The translations under genes were made by a program, and so were the position numbers. From Geomonas silvestris (lineage in GTDB: Bacteria > Desulfobacterota > Desulfuromonadia > Geobacterales > Geobacteraceae), in contig NZ_BLXX01000021.1 of the NCBI RefSeq assembly GCF_014193515.1, positions 1 to 52,448 of the forward strand: 52,448 nucleotides of DNA, read 5' to 3'. How positions within the stretch are numbered: position 1 is the stretch's first letter; every line of letters starts with the position of its first letter. Below, piece after piece: positions 35,058-43,779 of the stretch. The notes under the pieces were generated by a model. The model ran no database searches. It worked only from the letters and a program-made list of their open reading frames with translations, and was not told the origin of the DNA.

Positions 35058-36845
35058 ATGAGCAAGCGCAAGGCGGTAACCATCCACAACGTAGGGCAGA
35101 TCCTGCTGCGGCGCGGGCTCATCGACCAGGCCCAGTCGAAACTCCTCGACGAGCAGGGGGAGGCCCAGGCGGCCCGCCTGCAGGGGGCGCAGCAGGCGGG
35201 GTACTCACGGCGCCTGCAGCAGACCCCGCAGAAGGCCTCGCCCGCCGAGGTGATCGCCTCCTTGAACCTGGAGATCCCCGGCTCCGGCGGCAAGCTCTTA
35301 AGCGAAGATGCCATCACCGAGGTCCTCGCCGAGGCGGTCGGGCTTCCCTACCTGAAGATAAACCCGATGAAGCTCGACCTCGAGCTGGTCACCACCCACA
35401 TCTCGCGCCCCTTCGCCCTGAAACACCTCATCGTGCCGGTCGGCTTCAGCGACGGGCTGCTCACCCTGGCGGTCGCCGACCCCTTCAACGACGAGGTGGT
35501 CGAGGAGCTGAAGAGTCTCAAGCGCATGGAGTTCAAGCGGGTGCTCGCTTCGCGCAGCGACATCCTGAAGATCCTGCGCGAGTTCTTCGGCTTCAGGGCC
35601 TCGGTGAAGGCGGCCGAACACGAGGTGGGGAGCGCCGTGGACCTGGGGAACCTGGAGCAGTTCGTCAGGCTGAAGCTCGGCCACGACATCGAGGGGACCG
35701 ACCGCAACATCGTCTCGGCCGTCGATTTCCTCCTGCAGTACGCCTTCGACCAGCGCGCGAGCGACATCCACATCGAGCCCAAGCGCGACAAGTCCCTGGT
35801 GCGCCTCAGGGTGGACGGCGTGCTGCACAACGTACACGACGTGCCGCGCCAGCTGCACCCCCCCATGGTGTCGCGCATCAAGATGCTCTCGCGCATGGAC
35901 CTCGCCGAGAAACGCCGCCCCCAGGACGGCAGGATCAAGACGAGCCACGGCGGCAAGGAGATCGAGCTGCGCGTCTCCACACTTCCAGTCGCCTTCGGCG
36001 AGAAGGTGGTCATCAGGATCTTCGATCCCGACATCCTGATGCAGGAGCTCGACCAGATCGGTTTTTACCCGCGCGAGTTCCAGCTCTACAGCTCCTTCAT
36101 AAAAAGGCCCAACGGGATCATCCTGGTCACCGGTCCGACCGGCAGCGGCAAGACCACCACGCTCTACTCCTCGCTTCGGGCGCTCTCCTCGCCGGAGGTG
36201 AACATCGTCACCGTCGAGGACCCCATCGAGATGGTGATGGAGGAGTTCAACCAGGTGGGGGTGCAAAGCGCCATCGGGGTGACCTTCGACAAGGTGCTGA
36301 GGAACATCCTGCGCCAGGACCCGGACATCATCATGATCGGCGAGATCCGGGACCGGGAGACCGCGGAGAACGCCGTGCAGGCCGCGCTTACCGGGCACCT
36401 GGTGCTCTCCACGCTGCACACCAACGACGCTCCCTCCTCGGTGACCCGGCTGGTCGACCTGGGGGTCCCGCCGTTTCTGATCACCTCCACGGTGATCGGG
36501 ATCATCGCGCAGCGCCTGTTGCGCAAGATCTGCTCTTCCTGCAAGAAGGAGCGGGAGCTTTCGGCGGACGAGATAGAGTACCTGGGGCTCAAGCGTGGGG
36601 CGCGGGTCAGCTTCGGCGAGGGGTGCGCCGAGTGCCGCGGCACCGGGTATAAGGGGCGCACCGGGATCTTCGAAGTGCTCGAGGTGAACGAGAAGCTGCG
36701 CGCGGTGATAGGTGAGAGGCTCGACCTGGGGCAGTTGCAGGAGGTGGCGCGTCAGGACGGTCTGGTGCCGCTGCGCGACCTCGCCATACGGAAGATGCTG
36801 GAGGGGGTAACCACCTACGAGGAAGTCATCGCTGTGACGGGGTGA
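35058..36845 (+). CDS. GspE/PilB-family secretion ATPase
   Basis: This 595-residue hexameric ATPase powers type II secretion or type IV pilus assembly. An N-terminal MshEN/GspE-N-like domain (about 45-165) leads to the AAA-type core: Walker A GPTGSGKTTT (about 365), the Asp box, Walker B DIIMIGEIRD and a His box (LSTLHTNDAPSS). A zinc tetracysteine (CSSC ... CAEC) follows. The ATG at 35058 is preferred because GGGAG sits 5 bases upstream; an ATG 8 codons earlier has only weak support. No other pilus or secretion gene is adjacent, so its system is elsewhere. Confidence 0.85.
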   Translation: MSKRKAVTIHNVGQILLRRGLIDQAQSKLLDEQGEAQAARLQGAQQAGYSRRLQQTPQKASPAEVIASLNLEIPGSGGKLLSEDAITEVLAEAVGLPYLKINPMKLDLELVTTHISRPFALKHLIVPVGFSDGLLTLAVADPFNDEVVEELKSLKRMEFKRVLASRSDILKILREFFGFRASVKAAEHEVGSAVDLGNLEQFVRLKLGHDIEGTDRNIVSAVDFLLQYAFDQRASDIHIEPKRDKSLVRLRVDGVLHNVHDVPRQLHPPMVSRIKMLSRMDLAEKRRPQDGRIKTSHGGKEIELRVSTLPVAFGEKVVIRIFDPDILMQELDQIGFYPREFQLYSSFIKRPNGIILVTGPTGSGKTTTLYSSLRALSSPEVNIVTVEDPIEMVMEEFNQVGVQSAIGVTFDKVLRNILRQDPDIIMIGEIRDRETAENAVQAALTGHLVLSTLHTNDAPSSVTRLVDLGVPPFLITSTVIGIIAQRLLRKICSSCKKERELSADEIEYLGLKRGARVSFGEGCAECRGTGYKGRTGIFEVLEVNEKLRAVIGERLDLGQLQEVARQDGLVPLRDLAIRKMLEGVTTYEEVIAVTG

Positions 36846-36875
36846 GTTCTAGGAAACCTGCCTGGGGGAGAGGGA

Positions 36876-37781
36876 CTAGCCGAGAGTGACGCGGTTGCGC
36901 CCGTCTGACTTGCTGGCGTACATGAGGGCATCCGCACGCTGCAGGATGGTTTCGGAAGTGTCACCGGGCTTGGCGAGGGTGGCACCGATGGAGGCGGTGA
37001 CCGAGAGCTTGTGGTCGCCGATCATGATGAAGGAATTTGCCACGAAGGTGCGGATGCGCTCGGTGATGATCTGGAAGTCGCGCTGGCGGACGTTGTTGAG
37101 AATCGCCACGAACTCGTCGCCCCCCCAGCGGGAGATCACGTCCAGACGCCGCAAAAGGTTACTCACCGTCTTGGCCACCATGGCCAGGACCTCGTCCCCG
37201 ATGGCGTGTCCGAAGTTGTCGTTCACGTCTTTGAAGGTGTCGATGTCGAAGAAAATCACCCCGAAAGGGACCCGGTCGGTCTGCCACTCGTAGATCCTCG
37301 TTTTCAGGGTGATCTGGCCGTAACGACGGTTCCCCACGCCGGTCAGCGCGTCCAGGCAGGCCTCCTTCTTGAGCGCCTCCAACTCCCGCAACACGTGCAG
37401 CGATTGAGAGTTGTCGGCAAAGACCTCGATAGCCCCGATGACGGCTCCCTGCTCGTCCCGGATCGGAGTCGTGCGTACCGAGACCGGCACCCGGTGCCCC
37501 TGCTTGTGGTGCAGGTAGATGTTGCTCACCCGTTCCTGGCCGTCGCGCATGGTGGCGGAAAGTGGGCAGGCATTGAGACAGAGATTCTCCCCCTCGTCAT
37601 CCAGGTGCTGCAGGATGTTGGCCGAGCAGCACTTCCCCAGCACCTCCGCCTTGCTGAAGCCGGTGATCCGCTCCGCGCTCTTGTTCCAGAGATAAATCCC
37701 GCGATCGCGGTCGACGCAATACACCCCGTCGAAGAGCGACTCCAGGATCAGTTCGGGAGACGGAGTTGGCGGAGTTTTCAT
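36876..37781 (-). CDS. PAS-GGDEF diguanylate cyclase
   Basis: This 301-residue soluble protein has a PAS domain (about 10-130) and a GGDEF domain (about 140-300) with intact RWGGDEF (220-224). The I-site RxxD at 211-214 lies five residues before it, so product inhibition is likely. Asp196 in GHAIGD is kept; Geobacter Hypr enzymes that make cGAMP have Ser there, so this should be a canonical c-di-GMP synthase. The PAS domain has a cysteine-rich insertion with Cys51/Cys52, NILQH, then LCLNACPL with Cys68 and Cys72, a pattern that may bind metal or sense redox. Confidence 0.85.
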   Translation of the reverse strand: MKTPPTPSPELILESLFDGVYCVDRDRGIYLWNKSAERITGFSKAEVLGKCCSANILQHLDDEGENLCLNACPLSATMRDGQERVSNIYLHHKQGHRVPVSVRTTPIRDEQGAVIGAIEVFADNSQSLHVLRELEALKKEACLDALTGVGNRRYGQITLKTRIYEWQTDRVPFGVIFFDIDTFKDVNDNFGHAIGDEVLAMVAKTVSNLLRRLDVISRWGGDEFVAILNNVRQRDFQIITERIRTFVANSFIMIGDHKLSVTASIGATLAKPGDTSETILQRADALMYASKSDGRNRVTLG

Positions 37782-37890
37782 GAAGTCGACCTTTTCTCGA
37801 GGTTGCGTTGCTGGCTTTTGCCGGTGAAGTTCCTACGTCTTTGCATGTTTACACGACTTTTCCAGAAACCACAAGCATTCATGAGCCGTG

Positions 37891-38583
37891 CTAGCGGCAG
37901 CGGGGAAGGGTATAGGTCTTCTCCGTGCTCGCCCGGTCCACCACGACCAGATAGCCCCCCTTGGTATCGCTGACGACCAGTACCCCGTAATCGGCATACC
38001 CCGCGGCCTGGGCCAAACGGCAGGCGGTCCCCCACACCTCGTGGAGGTCGGCCACCTGGCAGTTGGGAGCCTTGGCGAAGCGCCGGCGGGCGTCCTTTTG
38101 CAGCCGGACCACGTGCACGTGGAGCTGGTCCTGGTCCCGCTTCCCCGTCGGGTTCACCGCCAGGGCGCGCTCGGCGTCCTCGGGTATCCGGCTCTGGGCG
38201 ATGGCCCAGGCAAACTTCCAGATGCCTTCGGGGCGCTTGGGATCCTCGACGCCGGTCACCTTGGTGCGCGGCAGGACCAGTCCGTGCACGAACTCCTCGG
38301 TGCAGTCGCACATCTTGCGGTCGCGCAGCGCCACGAATTCCTGGGTTTCCACCCAGACCTGGGTGGTATCGCGGCAGCCCCTGGACGCGGCACACGGCGC
38401 GACGTCCAAGGGGGCCCGGCAGGAGCTGCAGTAGTCGGCGACCGTGGGGTCGAGGCAGGTGTTGAGGATGGTCCAAAGGACGTCCCGGTTGCCGGCAAGC
38501 GCGGAAGCGGGAAGGGCGGCCATCAGCAAAAGCCAAAGGGAGACCGTGAGGAAACGGCGGGAGAGACTCGTGGCGGTGTTCAT
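37891..38583 (-). CDS. Secreted Cdh-like HIT-superfamily protein (CDP-diacylglycerol pyrophosphatase type)
   Basis: This 230-residue protein has a signal peptide (about 1-30, ending SALAG) and resembles Cdh, the CDP-diacylglycerol pyrophosphatase of E. coli: DVLWTILNTCL near the start, FVALRDRK, WKFAWAIAQSRIPEDAERALAVNP and the HIT-like HVHVV histidine motif. A cysteine-rich insertion (CSSC, APCAAS, GC and CDC between about 45 and 95) is not part of the usual Cdh core. The ATG at 38583 follows AGGAGTTTC. Exported Cdh would act on nucleotide lipids in the envelope; the assignment is good, the physiological role inferred. Confidence 0.7.
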   Translation of the reverse strand: MNTATSLSRRFLTVSLWLLLMAALPASALAGNRDVLWTILNTCLDPTVADYCSSCRAPLDVAPCAASRGCRDTTQVWVETQEFVALRDRKMCDCTEEFVHGLVLPRTKVTGVEDPKRPEGIWKFAWAIAQSRIPEDAERALAVNPTGKRDQDQLHVHVVRLQKDARRRFAKAPNCQVADLHEVWGTACRLAQAAGYADYGVLVVSDTKGGYLVVVDRASTEKTYTLPRCR

Positions 38584-38707
38584 GAAACTCCTGGGGGGCA
38601 TTGAATTAAAAAAGGCTCCCGCCGCGTACCGATTCTTCGGGCCCGTGGGAGTGCACATAGTTTTTGGGTTCGTCGAATAAATTCCGGAAAGCCGGTTCCA
38701 GCGGTTC

Positions 38708-38733
38708 CCCGCTCCCCCAGCGGGAGGGACAGG
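38708..38733. repeat. G-rich palindromic intergenic repeat, copy 3 (variant)
   Basis: CCCGCTCCCCC followed by AGCGGGAGGG is a degenerate relative of the palindromes at 6381, 10816 and 38790. The 319-base gap 38584-38902 holds this and copy 4 but no gene. Confidence 0.5.
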
Positions 38734-38789
38734 GTGAGGGGGAAAGGCGCCGCATCACTGCCGATGGCAGCGTCACCCACCCCCGACCC

Positions 38790-38811
38790 CCTCCCGTCAA
38801 GGGAGGAGGGA
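38790..38811. repeat. G-rich palindromic intergenic repeat, copy 4
   Basis: CCCCCTCCC-GTCAA-GGGAGGAGGG forms an 8-9 bp stem and matches copy 2 (10816-10838) at nearly every base. Confidence 0.65.
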
Positions 38812-38902
38812 TGTGGGTGCCGGAATTGTCGGAGGAACCTTTTCTTCTCGCAGTCAGGCCGGGGGGCACTGCTTGGGACATTCCAGGGGAGAGTTCCTGC
38901 GG

Positions 38903-40147
38903 CTACTTCACCTCGACGTTTGACACCACCACGATCCCGGATTCGGTGACCCGGTAGCCGCGGCGCCGGTCCTCGTCGTGGTCGTAGCCTATCTCGATGC
39001 CGTCGGGGATGGTGATGTTCTTGTCGATGATGGCCCGCTTGATCTTGGCGCGCCGGCCGACGTTCACGTTTTCGAAGAGGATGGAATCCTCCACGAGGCT
39101 GTAGCTGTTCACCTTGCAGCGCGGGGCCAGGATGGAGCGGCGCACCGTGCCGCCGCTGGTGATGCAGCCGGCGCAGACGTAGGAGTCGACGTTCACCCCG
39201 CGGCGCTCATCCTCGTCGAAGACGGTCTTCGCGGGCGGCAGGTTTCCCTGGTTGGTGAGAATCGGCCACTTGTAGTTGTAGAGGTTTAACTGCGGCGAGA
39301 CGTTGATCAGGTCCATGTTCGCCTCGTAGTAGCTCTCGATGGTCCCCACGTCGCGCCAGTACCCCTTCTCCTCCGCCTTCATACCCGGGATCAGGTTGTC
39401 GTTGAAGTTGTAGGCGAACACCTTGTCCTTGTTCTCCAGCATCATGGGGATCACGTGCTTGCCGAAGTCGAGGTCCTCGTAGAGCTTTTTCCCTTCCTGC
39501 AGCACCTCGATCAGTTTCCGGGTGGAGAAGATGTAGTTTCCCATGGAGGCGAAGCAGGTGCTGCGCCCGGGGATCGGCTCCGGGTTCTTGGGCTTTTCGG
39601 TAAAGGCGGTGACACGGTAGTCGTCGTCCACCGAGAAGACGCCGAAGCGGGTCGCCTCCTCCGCGGGGACCTCGAGGGCTGCCAGGGTGAGGTCGGCGCG
39701 GTTTCTGCGGTGGTAGTCGATCATCTGGCTGATGTCCATCTTGTAGATATGGTCACCGCCGAAGATCGCCACGTAGTCGGCATCCGAGGACTCCACGAAG
39801 CGCAGGTACTGCAGGATGGCGTCGGCCGTCCCCTTGAACCAGGACTCGCTCTCGCTGCTGGTCTCCGGCGAGATGGCGACGTAGAACTCGCCCAGGCCGG
39901 TCCATTTGCCCCAGGACTCGCGGATGTGCTTGTTGAGCGAGAAGGCGCGGTACTGGGTGAGGATGTAGACCTTCTTGATCCCGGAATTGAACAGGTTCGA
40001 GAGCACGAAGTCGATGATCTTGTATTTGCCGCCGAACATGACGCTCGGCTTGGCGCGCCTCAGGGTAAGCGGACTCAGCCGCTCTCCCTTTCCGCCGGCC
40101 AGAACCATCGCGATGGTGTTCCTTCCGACATTGCTCATGGAATACAT
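38903..40147 (-). CDS. glgC: Glucose-1-phosphate adenylyltransferase
   Basis: This 414-residue enzyme makes ADP-glucose for glycogen synthesis. The N-terminal nucleotidyltransferase domain has MVLAGGKGERLSPLT and RAKPSVMFGGKYKIIDF; GTADAI, FGGDHIYKMD and ERDVGT-like GYWRDVGTIESYY follow, and the C-terminal third is a left-handed beta-helix with I-x-x-x repeats (about 295-410). The ATG at 40147 has AAGGAG 6 bases upstream; an upstream in-frame ATG at 40192 lacks one. No glgA, glgB or glgP is adjacent. Allosteric effectors cannot be predicted. Confidence 0.93.
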   Translation of the reverse strand: MYSMSNVGRNTIAMVLAGGKGERLSPLTLRRAKPSVMFGGKYKIIDFVLSNLFNSGIKKVYILTQYRAFSLNKHIRESWGKWTGLGEFYVAISPETSSESESWFKGTADAILQYLRFVESSDADYVAIFGGDHIYKMDISQMIDYHRRNRADLTLAALEVPAEEATRFGVFSVDDDYRVTAFTEKPKNPEPIPGRSTCFASMGNYIFSTRKLIEVLQEGKKLYEDLDFGKHVIPMMLENKDKVFAYNFNDNLIPGMKAEEKGYWRDVGTIESYYEANMDLINVSPQLNLYNYKWPILTNQGNLPPAKTVFDEDERRGVNVDSYVCAGCITSGGTVRRSILAPRCKVNSYSLVEDSILFENVNVGRRAKIKRAIIDKNITIPDGIEIGYDHDEDRRRGYRVTESGIVVVSNVEVK

Positions 40148-40225
40148 AGGGACTCCTTCCTTTAATGAATTGCCGATTTCTATGCATTGCAATGCTGCAG
40201 GTTCTGCCCGCCTCCAGACGGAGGG

Positions 40226-41482
40226 CTAGGGCTTGCCGTGCTGGTGCACCTTCTCGGTTTTCTGGAAGGTCACTTCCAGGGTGAGCTTTTTGCCGTCGCG
40301 CTCCACGCCCAGGGTGCTTTTTTCACCTACTTTTTTCTGCTTGAGACCATAGACCAGGTCGATCGTCTCCTTGAGCGGCTCGCCGTCCAGGGTGAGCAAG
40401 AGGTCCCCCTCCTTCACCCCGGCACGCTCGGCGTTGGAGTCGGGAAGTACGCTCTGCACCTGCATGCCGCGCTTGTCCGGCCCGGGCTCGTAGGCGATCC
40501 CCAGGCGCACCCCCGTCTCCGGGAGTTCCTCGTAGGCCAGGAAGTTGAGGAAGTCGTAGGAGAGGTTCGGGTAGTCCGGGAGATCCACGTCCATGATCTC
40601 CGGCTCTTCTTTCCGGGTAATGGCGATCTCGTTGCCGCCGATCGTCACGTAGGAGGTGGGGATGCGCCGGAAGACCCGGCGCGGGATGCCGAAGCCGTGA
40701 GCGACATGGTTGCCGCCGGCGATCACCACCAGGTGCCGGTCCTTTCCCTGCGGGCTGGCGAGGAAGCGGGCGGCGCTCTCGGCCATGGTTTCGTCCCAAA
40801 GGGTCTGGGCGCGCACGAAGCCGTCCATCACGAGCTTGCCGTGGCTGTGCCCGGCGAAGATGCTCTCCGCCATGCCGCGCTGGTACGGGTCGCCTAAGTC
40901 CATCTCGGGGAGGCGTGCCTTCATCTCCGGGGAAAGCTCCTCGAGCGGCGTGCTTCCCACCGCCTGGGCCAGGTCTTTCTCGGCGTTGAGGGCGACCACC
41001 GGGATGTGGTGCTCCTTGGCGTAGATGAGGAGGTCGCGGTAGTAGCCGAAGTCCATCTTCCAGTTGTCGAACCAGTGCGATTCCTTCAGGAAGGCCTTCT
41101 CGTCGAGTTTGCCGGCCACCCAGCGGTCCAGCACGGGCTGTTGCGAGCGGACGAACATCTCCATCCCCAGCGCCGTCTTGCCTGGGTGGCGCTCCTCCAT
41201 CGCCTTGAGGACGTCGAGTTCGAGCCGGTGCGAGGCCGGGTTGTCGTGGGTCTCGCCGACGTAGACCACGCGTGCGTCGGTCGCTATCGAGAGCATCTGC
41301 TCCGGAGTCACCAGCACGCCCGTCGGGAGATGCATGATGTCCCCCACCTTCGGGGCGGCCTTCAGCGGGTAGGGGTTCTGAGGATCACCCATGAAGCGCT
41401 TCCCGGGGTGATGACTGCAAGCCGTCATAGAAACGAGAGAAAAGGCCAGAACGAGATGTAGTGCGGTGCGCAGGCATTTCAT
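40226..41482 (-). CDS. ChaN-family haem-binding-like lipoprotein with C-terminal PDZ domain
   Basis: This 418-residue lipoprotein has a lipobox near SMTAC (Cys22), a ChaN-like domain (about 65-300; VVYVGETHDNPASHRLELDVL and LGMEMFVRSQQPVLDRW), and a PDZ domain (about 325-410; RAGVKEGDLLLTLDGEPL). ChaN proteins bind cofacial haem in Campylobacter; the GETHDN and MEMF motifs are the family's conserved blocks. The PDZ fusion is less usual and suggests peptide or partner binding. Haem binding is inferred. It lies 78 bases upstream of glgC on the same strand but may have its own promoter. Confidence 0.8.
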   Translation of the reverse strand: MKCLRTALHLVLAFSLVSMTACSHHPGKRFMGDPQNPYPLKAAPKVGDIMHLPTGVLVTPEQMLSIATDARVVYVGETHDNPASHRLELDVLKAMEERHPGKTALGMEMFVRSQQPVLDRWVAGKLDEKAFLKESHWFDNWKMDFGYYRDLLIYAKEHHIPVVALNAEKDLAQAVGSTPLEELSPEMKARLPEMDLGDPYQRGMAESIFAGHSHGKLVMDGFVRAQTLWDETMAESAARFLASPQGKDRHLVVIAGGNHVAHGFGIPRRVFRRIPTSYVTIGGNEIAITRKEEPEIMDVDLPDYPNLSYDFLNFLAYEELPETGVRLGIAYEPGPDKRGMQVQSVLPDSNAERAGVKEGDLLLTLDGEPLKETIDLVYGLKQKKVGEKSTLGVERDGKKLTLEVTFQKTEKVHQHGKP

Positions 41483-41540
41483 GTGCTCTCCAGCAGGTGT
41501 TGAGTTTCAACGAGTGTTGCGTATGAGAAACGGTGCTGCA

Positions 41541-41569
41541 ATTGTAGCAAAATCTGCAACCTGTACTAA
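41541..41569 (-). promoter_or_regulatory. Candidate promoter for the ChaN-PDZ gene
   Basis: On the minus strand TTAGTA (41569-41564) and TACAAT (41546-41541) are separated by 17 bases, with a good -10 but a mediocre -35. Confidence 0.35.
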
Positions 41570-42062
41570 CAGCAGGTGGATCTGCGACAGCTGGCGGGCC
41601 GACCACAGACAACGGATCTCTTAAAAGGTGTGCTCGGCGGCGACATGCACTGTCAACGGCTGAGCCAGTTGCAGAAGGGAGCATGGTACAACAGAGGGTA
41701 AAAATTAATCGAGCAAGGTGTTGTTGTCAAGCTGCGAACGGGAGCTCGGCGGTTGTCACAACACTACGGAGCTAAAACAGTATCTGAACCGCCGTGTGCC
41801 CGGCATTGTCGTGATTTCAAACATTTGGACGGCCGGCTCACAGAGCCCGTCGGGGCGCCGGTACGAGGTGGGCGAGCTGCGGCTCGATTGTTGGAAAAGC
41901 ATAGCACATGAATTCATGAAAATAAACTATAAAAATATCGAGACAGGACCGTAAGATGCGAACCGTTAGACCGTTTTTGCCAAACGTCCATTAGAATTGC
42001 GGGGAGGGCGGAGGGCAGAATGGCGGGAGCGGAGATGCCGGGGCTGCCCCTTTCCCAGGTTT
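41570..42062. other. Gene-free stretch upstream of the 42-bp repeat array
   Basis: This 493-base stretch is less GC-rich than the surrounding genes, particularly around 41890-41970. It contains short open frames on both strands but none with a ribosome binding site or a recognisable domain, and no tRNA or hairpin terminator I can defend. The longest candidate (41718-41954, TTG start) is listed among rejected items. Confidence 0.5.
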
Positions 42063-42397
42063 GGCATCACCCAAAACAACATTGCCCTCTCTTGCGGGAT
42101 TTCGGAGCTCCAAAAATGCAAAGTGCCACTACCTTTTGCAATTTTGGAGCTCTAAAAAACAAACATCTCCTCCTACATTTGTTTTTGGTAGCTCCAAAAA
42201 ACAACAAGGCCATCCCTTGCGGTTTTTGGGAGGTCCAAAATGCAATTATCTAGTCCTACATCTGTCTTTGGGAGCTCTGAAAAACAACTATCTACTCCTA
42301 CATTTGTTTTTTGGAGCGACCTTTTGCAATTTTGCCGTCTTTAAAAAGATTTTGGGGTTACCTCGTGCAATTATCTCGCTACATAATTGCAGCGGGC
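42063..42397. repeat. 42-bp tandem repeat with 126-bp higher-order period
   Basis: Unit boundaries fall at 42063, 42105, 42147, 42189, 42230, 42272, 42314 and 42356 (one unit is 41 bp). Most units start with GAGCTC or a near variant flanked by T-rich and A-rich arms, so each junction is an imperfect palindrome (TTTTTGG-AGCTCC-AAAAA). Units three apart resemble each other best: 42063 and 42189 share CAAAACAACA and CTTGCGG; 42147 and 42272 share CTCCTACATTTGTTTTT; 42230 and 42356 share TGCAATTATCT. The array therefore has a 3 x 42 = 126-bp higher-order period. 42 is a multiple of three, so frames stay open, but no coding signal is seen. Confidence 0.85.
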
Positions 42398-42557
42398 CGG
42401 CCGGCATTGCAAAAAAGGGGATCGTGGCGGCACGGAAACGCGGTGCTGGAGAAGCTGCGGATTGCTGAGGGGTAAAAACCGGTGCCGAAATCCCTTTTCT
42501 GACAGTTTCAAGTCGGTGTATAGGGGTGTTAAACCTTAGTTTAAGGGGCTTTTTGTG

Positions 42558-42586
42558 TTGACAATATGTGACCTCGTAAATAGAAT
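42558..42586 (+). promoter_or_regulatory. Sigma-70-type promoter for leuB
   Basis: TTGACA at 42558-42563 and TAGAAT at 42581-42586 are separated by 17 bases. The leuB ATG at 42619 follows after a TGGAGG ribosome site. A small hairpin (CCTTA-GTT-TAAGG) lies just upstream. Confidence 0.75.
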
Positions 42587-42618
42587 CCATCCTTCAATAC
42601 TTACTGGAGGTTTGCGGA

Positions 42619-43707
42619 ATGGGAAAGGCTTTTAAAGTGGCGGTGCTGCCGGGCGACGGCATTGGTCCGGAGGTCATGGCAGAGGCACTCAAGGTGTTGG
42701 ACGCAGTAGAAAAACGCTACGATGTCACTTTTGAACGCACCCACGCCAACGTAGGCGGAGCGGGGATCGACCAAGAAGGGAAGGCGCTTCCCGAGACCAC
42801 CGTCAACATCTGCAAAGCCTCCGACGCCATCCTCTTCGGCTCGGTGGGCGGTCCCAAGTGGGAGACCCTGCCGCCGGACGAGCAGCCCGAGCGAGGGGCG
42901 CTGCTCCCCTTGAGAAAGATCTTCGGCCTCTACGCGAACCTGCGTCCGGCCATCATCTTCCCGTCCCTGACCGCCGCTTCCTCTCTGAAGGAAGAGGTGA
43001 TCGCCGGCGGTTTCGACATCCTGGTGATCCGCGAGTTGACCGGCGGGATCTACTTCTCTCAGCCCAAAGGGATCGAGGGGGCCGGCCGCGAGCGCGTCGG
43101 CGTGGACACCATGCGCTACAGCGTCCCCGAGATCGAGCGCATCGCGCACGTCGCCTTCCAGGCGGCCCAGAAGCGCGGCAAGAAGGTCTGCTCCATCGAC
43201 AAGGCGAACGTCCTCTCCACCTCGGTGCTCTGGCGCGAGATCGTGATCGGCGTCGCCAAGCAGTACCCGGACGTCGAGCTCTCCCACATGTACGTGGACA
43301 ACGCCGCCATGCAGCTGGTAAAGTGGCCCAAGCAGTTCGACGTCATCCTCTGCGAGAACATGTTCGGCGACATCCTCTCCGACGAGGCCGCCATGCTGAC
43401 CGGCTCCCTGGGGATGCTCCCCTCGGCGTCGCTCGCTGAAGGGACCTTCGGCATGTACGAGCCCTCCGGCGGCTCTGCTCCGGACATCGCGGGGCAGGGG
43501 ATCGCGAACCCGATCGCCCAGATCCTCTCCGCCGGGATGATGCTGCGCTACTCCTTCGGGATGATCGAGGCGGCCGACGCCATCGACAACGCCGTGGCCA
43601 AGGTGCTGGACCAGGGCTACCGCACCCGCGACATCTACCAGGAAAGCGCGGGGCTCAAGCTGGTGAACACCAAAGAGATTGGCGACGCCATCATCGCCAA
43701 CCTCTAG
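42619..43707 (+). CDS. leuB: 3-Isopropylmalate dehydrogenase
   Basis: This 362-residue NAD-dependent decarboxylating dehydrogenase is the third enzyme specific to leucine synthesis. [15 protein letters not shown], the substrate-binding RELTGGIYF, the metal-binding [11 protein letters not shown] aspartates and [14 protein letters not shown] are all diagnostic, and the RELTGG form separates LeuB from isocitrate dehydrogenase. It has its own promoter and precedes asd by 72 bases, so the two are likely one amino-acid operon. Confidence 0.95.
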   Translation: MGKAFKVAVLPGDGIGPEVMAEALKVLDAVEKRYDVTFERTHANVGGAGIDQEGKALPETTVNICKASDAILFGSVGGPKWETLPPDEQPERGALLPLRKIFGLYANLRPAIIFPSLTAASSLKEEVIAGGFDILVIRELTGGIYFSQPKGIEGAGRERVGVDTMRYSVPEIERIAHVAFQAAQKRGKKVCSIDKANVLSTSVLWREIVIGVAKQYPDVELSHMYVDNAAMQLVKWPKQFDVILCENMFGDILSDEAAMLTGSLGMLPSASLAEGTFGMYEPSGGSAPDIAGQGIANPIAQILSAGMMLRYSFGMIEAADAIDNAVAKVLDQGYRTRDIYQESAGLKLVNTKEIGDAIIANL

Positions 43708-43779
43708 TCCCCTTTCGGGGCTGGAGTCGCACCACGAACATCTACTGAAATTAGATATACGTCGAAAAGGAGTTCACCT

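Noticed and set aside
41718..41954. 78-codon frame beginning TTG in the gene-free gap
   Set aside because: Weak start, no recognisable fold, and no neighbour that would support it; retained only as a possibility.
42063..42397. CRISPR-like array of spaced palindromes
   Set aside because: The sequences between palindromes are themselves related every third unit, so they are not independent spacers.
42061..42468. Open frame of 135 codons across the 42-bp repeat
   Set aside because: It exists because the repeat length is a multiple of three; no ribosome site, no domain, and composition follows the repeat.
43706..43724. Terminator after leuB
   Set aside because: A short AGTCCCC/GGGGCT stem is present but no T tract follows, so read-through to asd is more likely.
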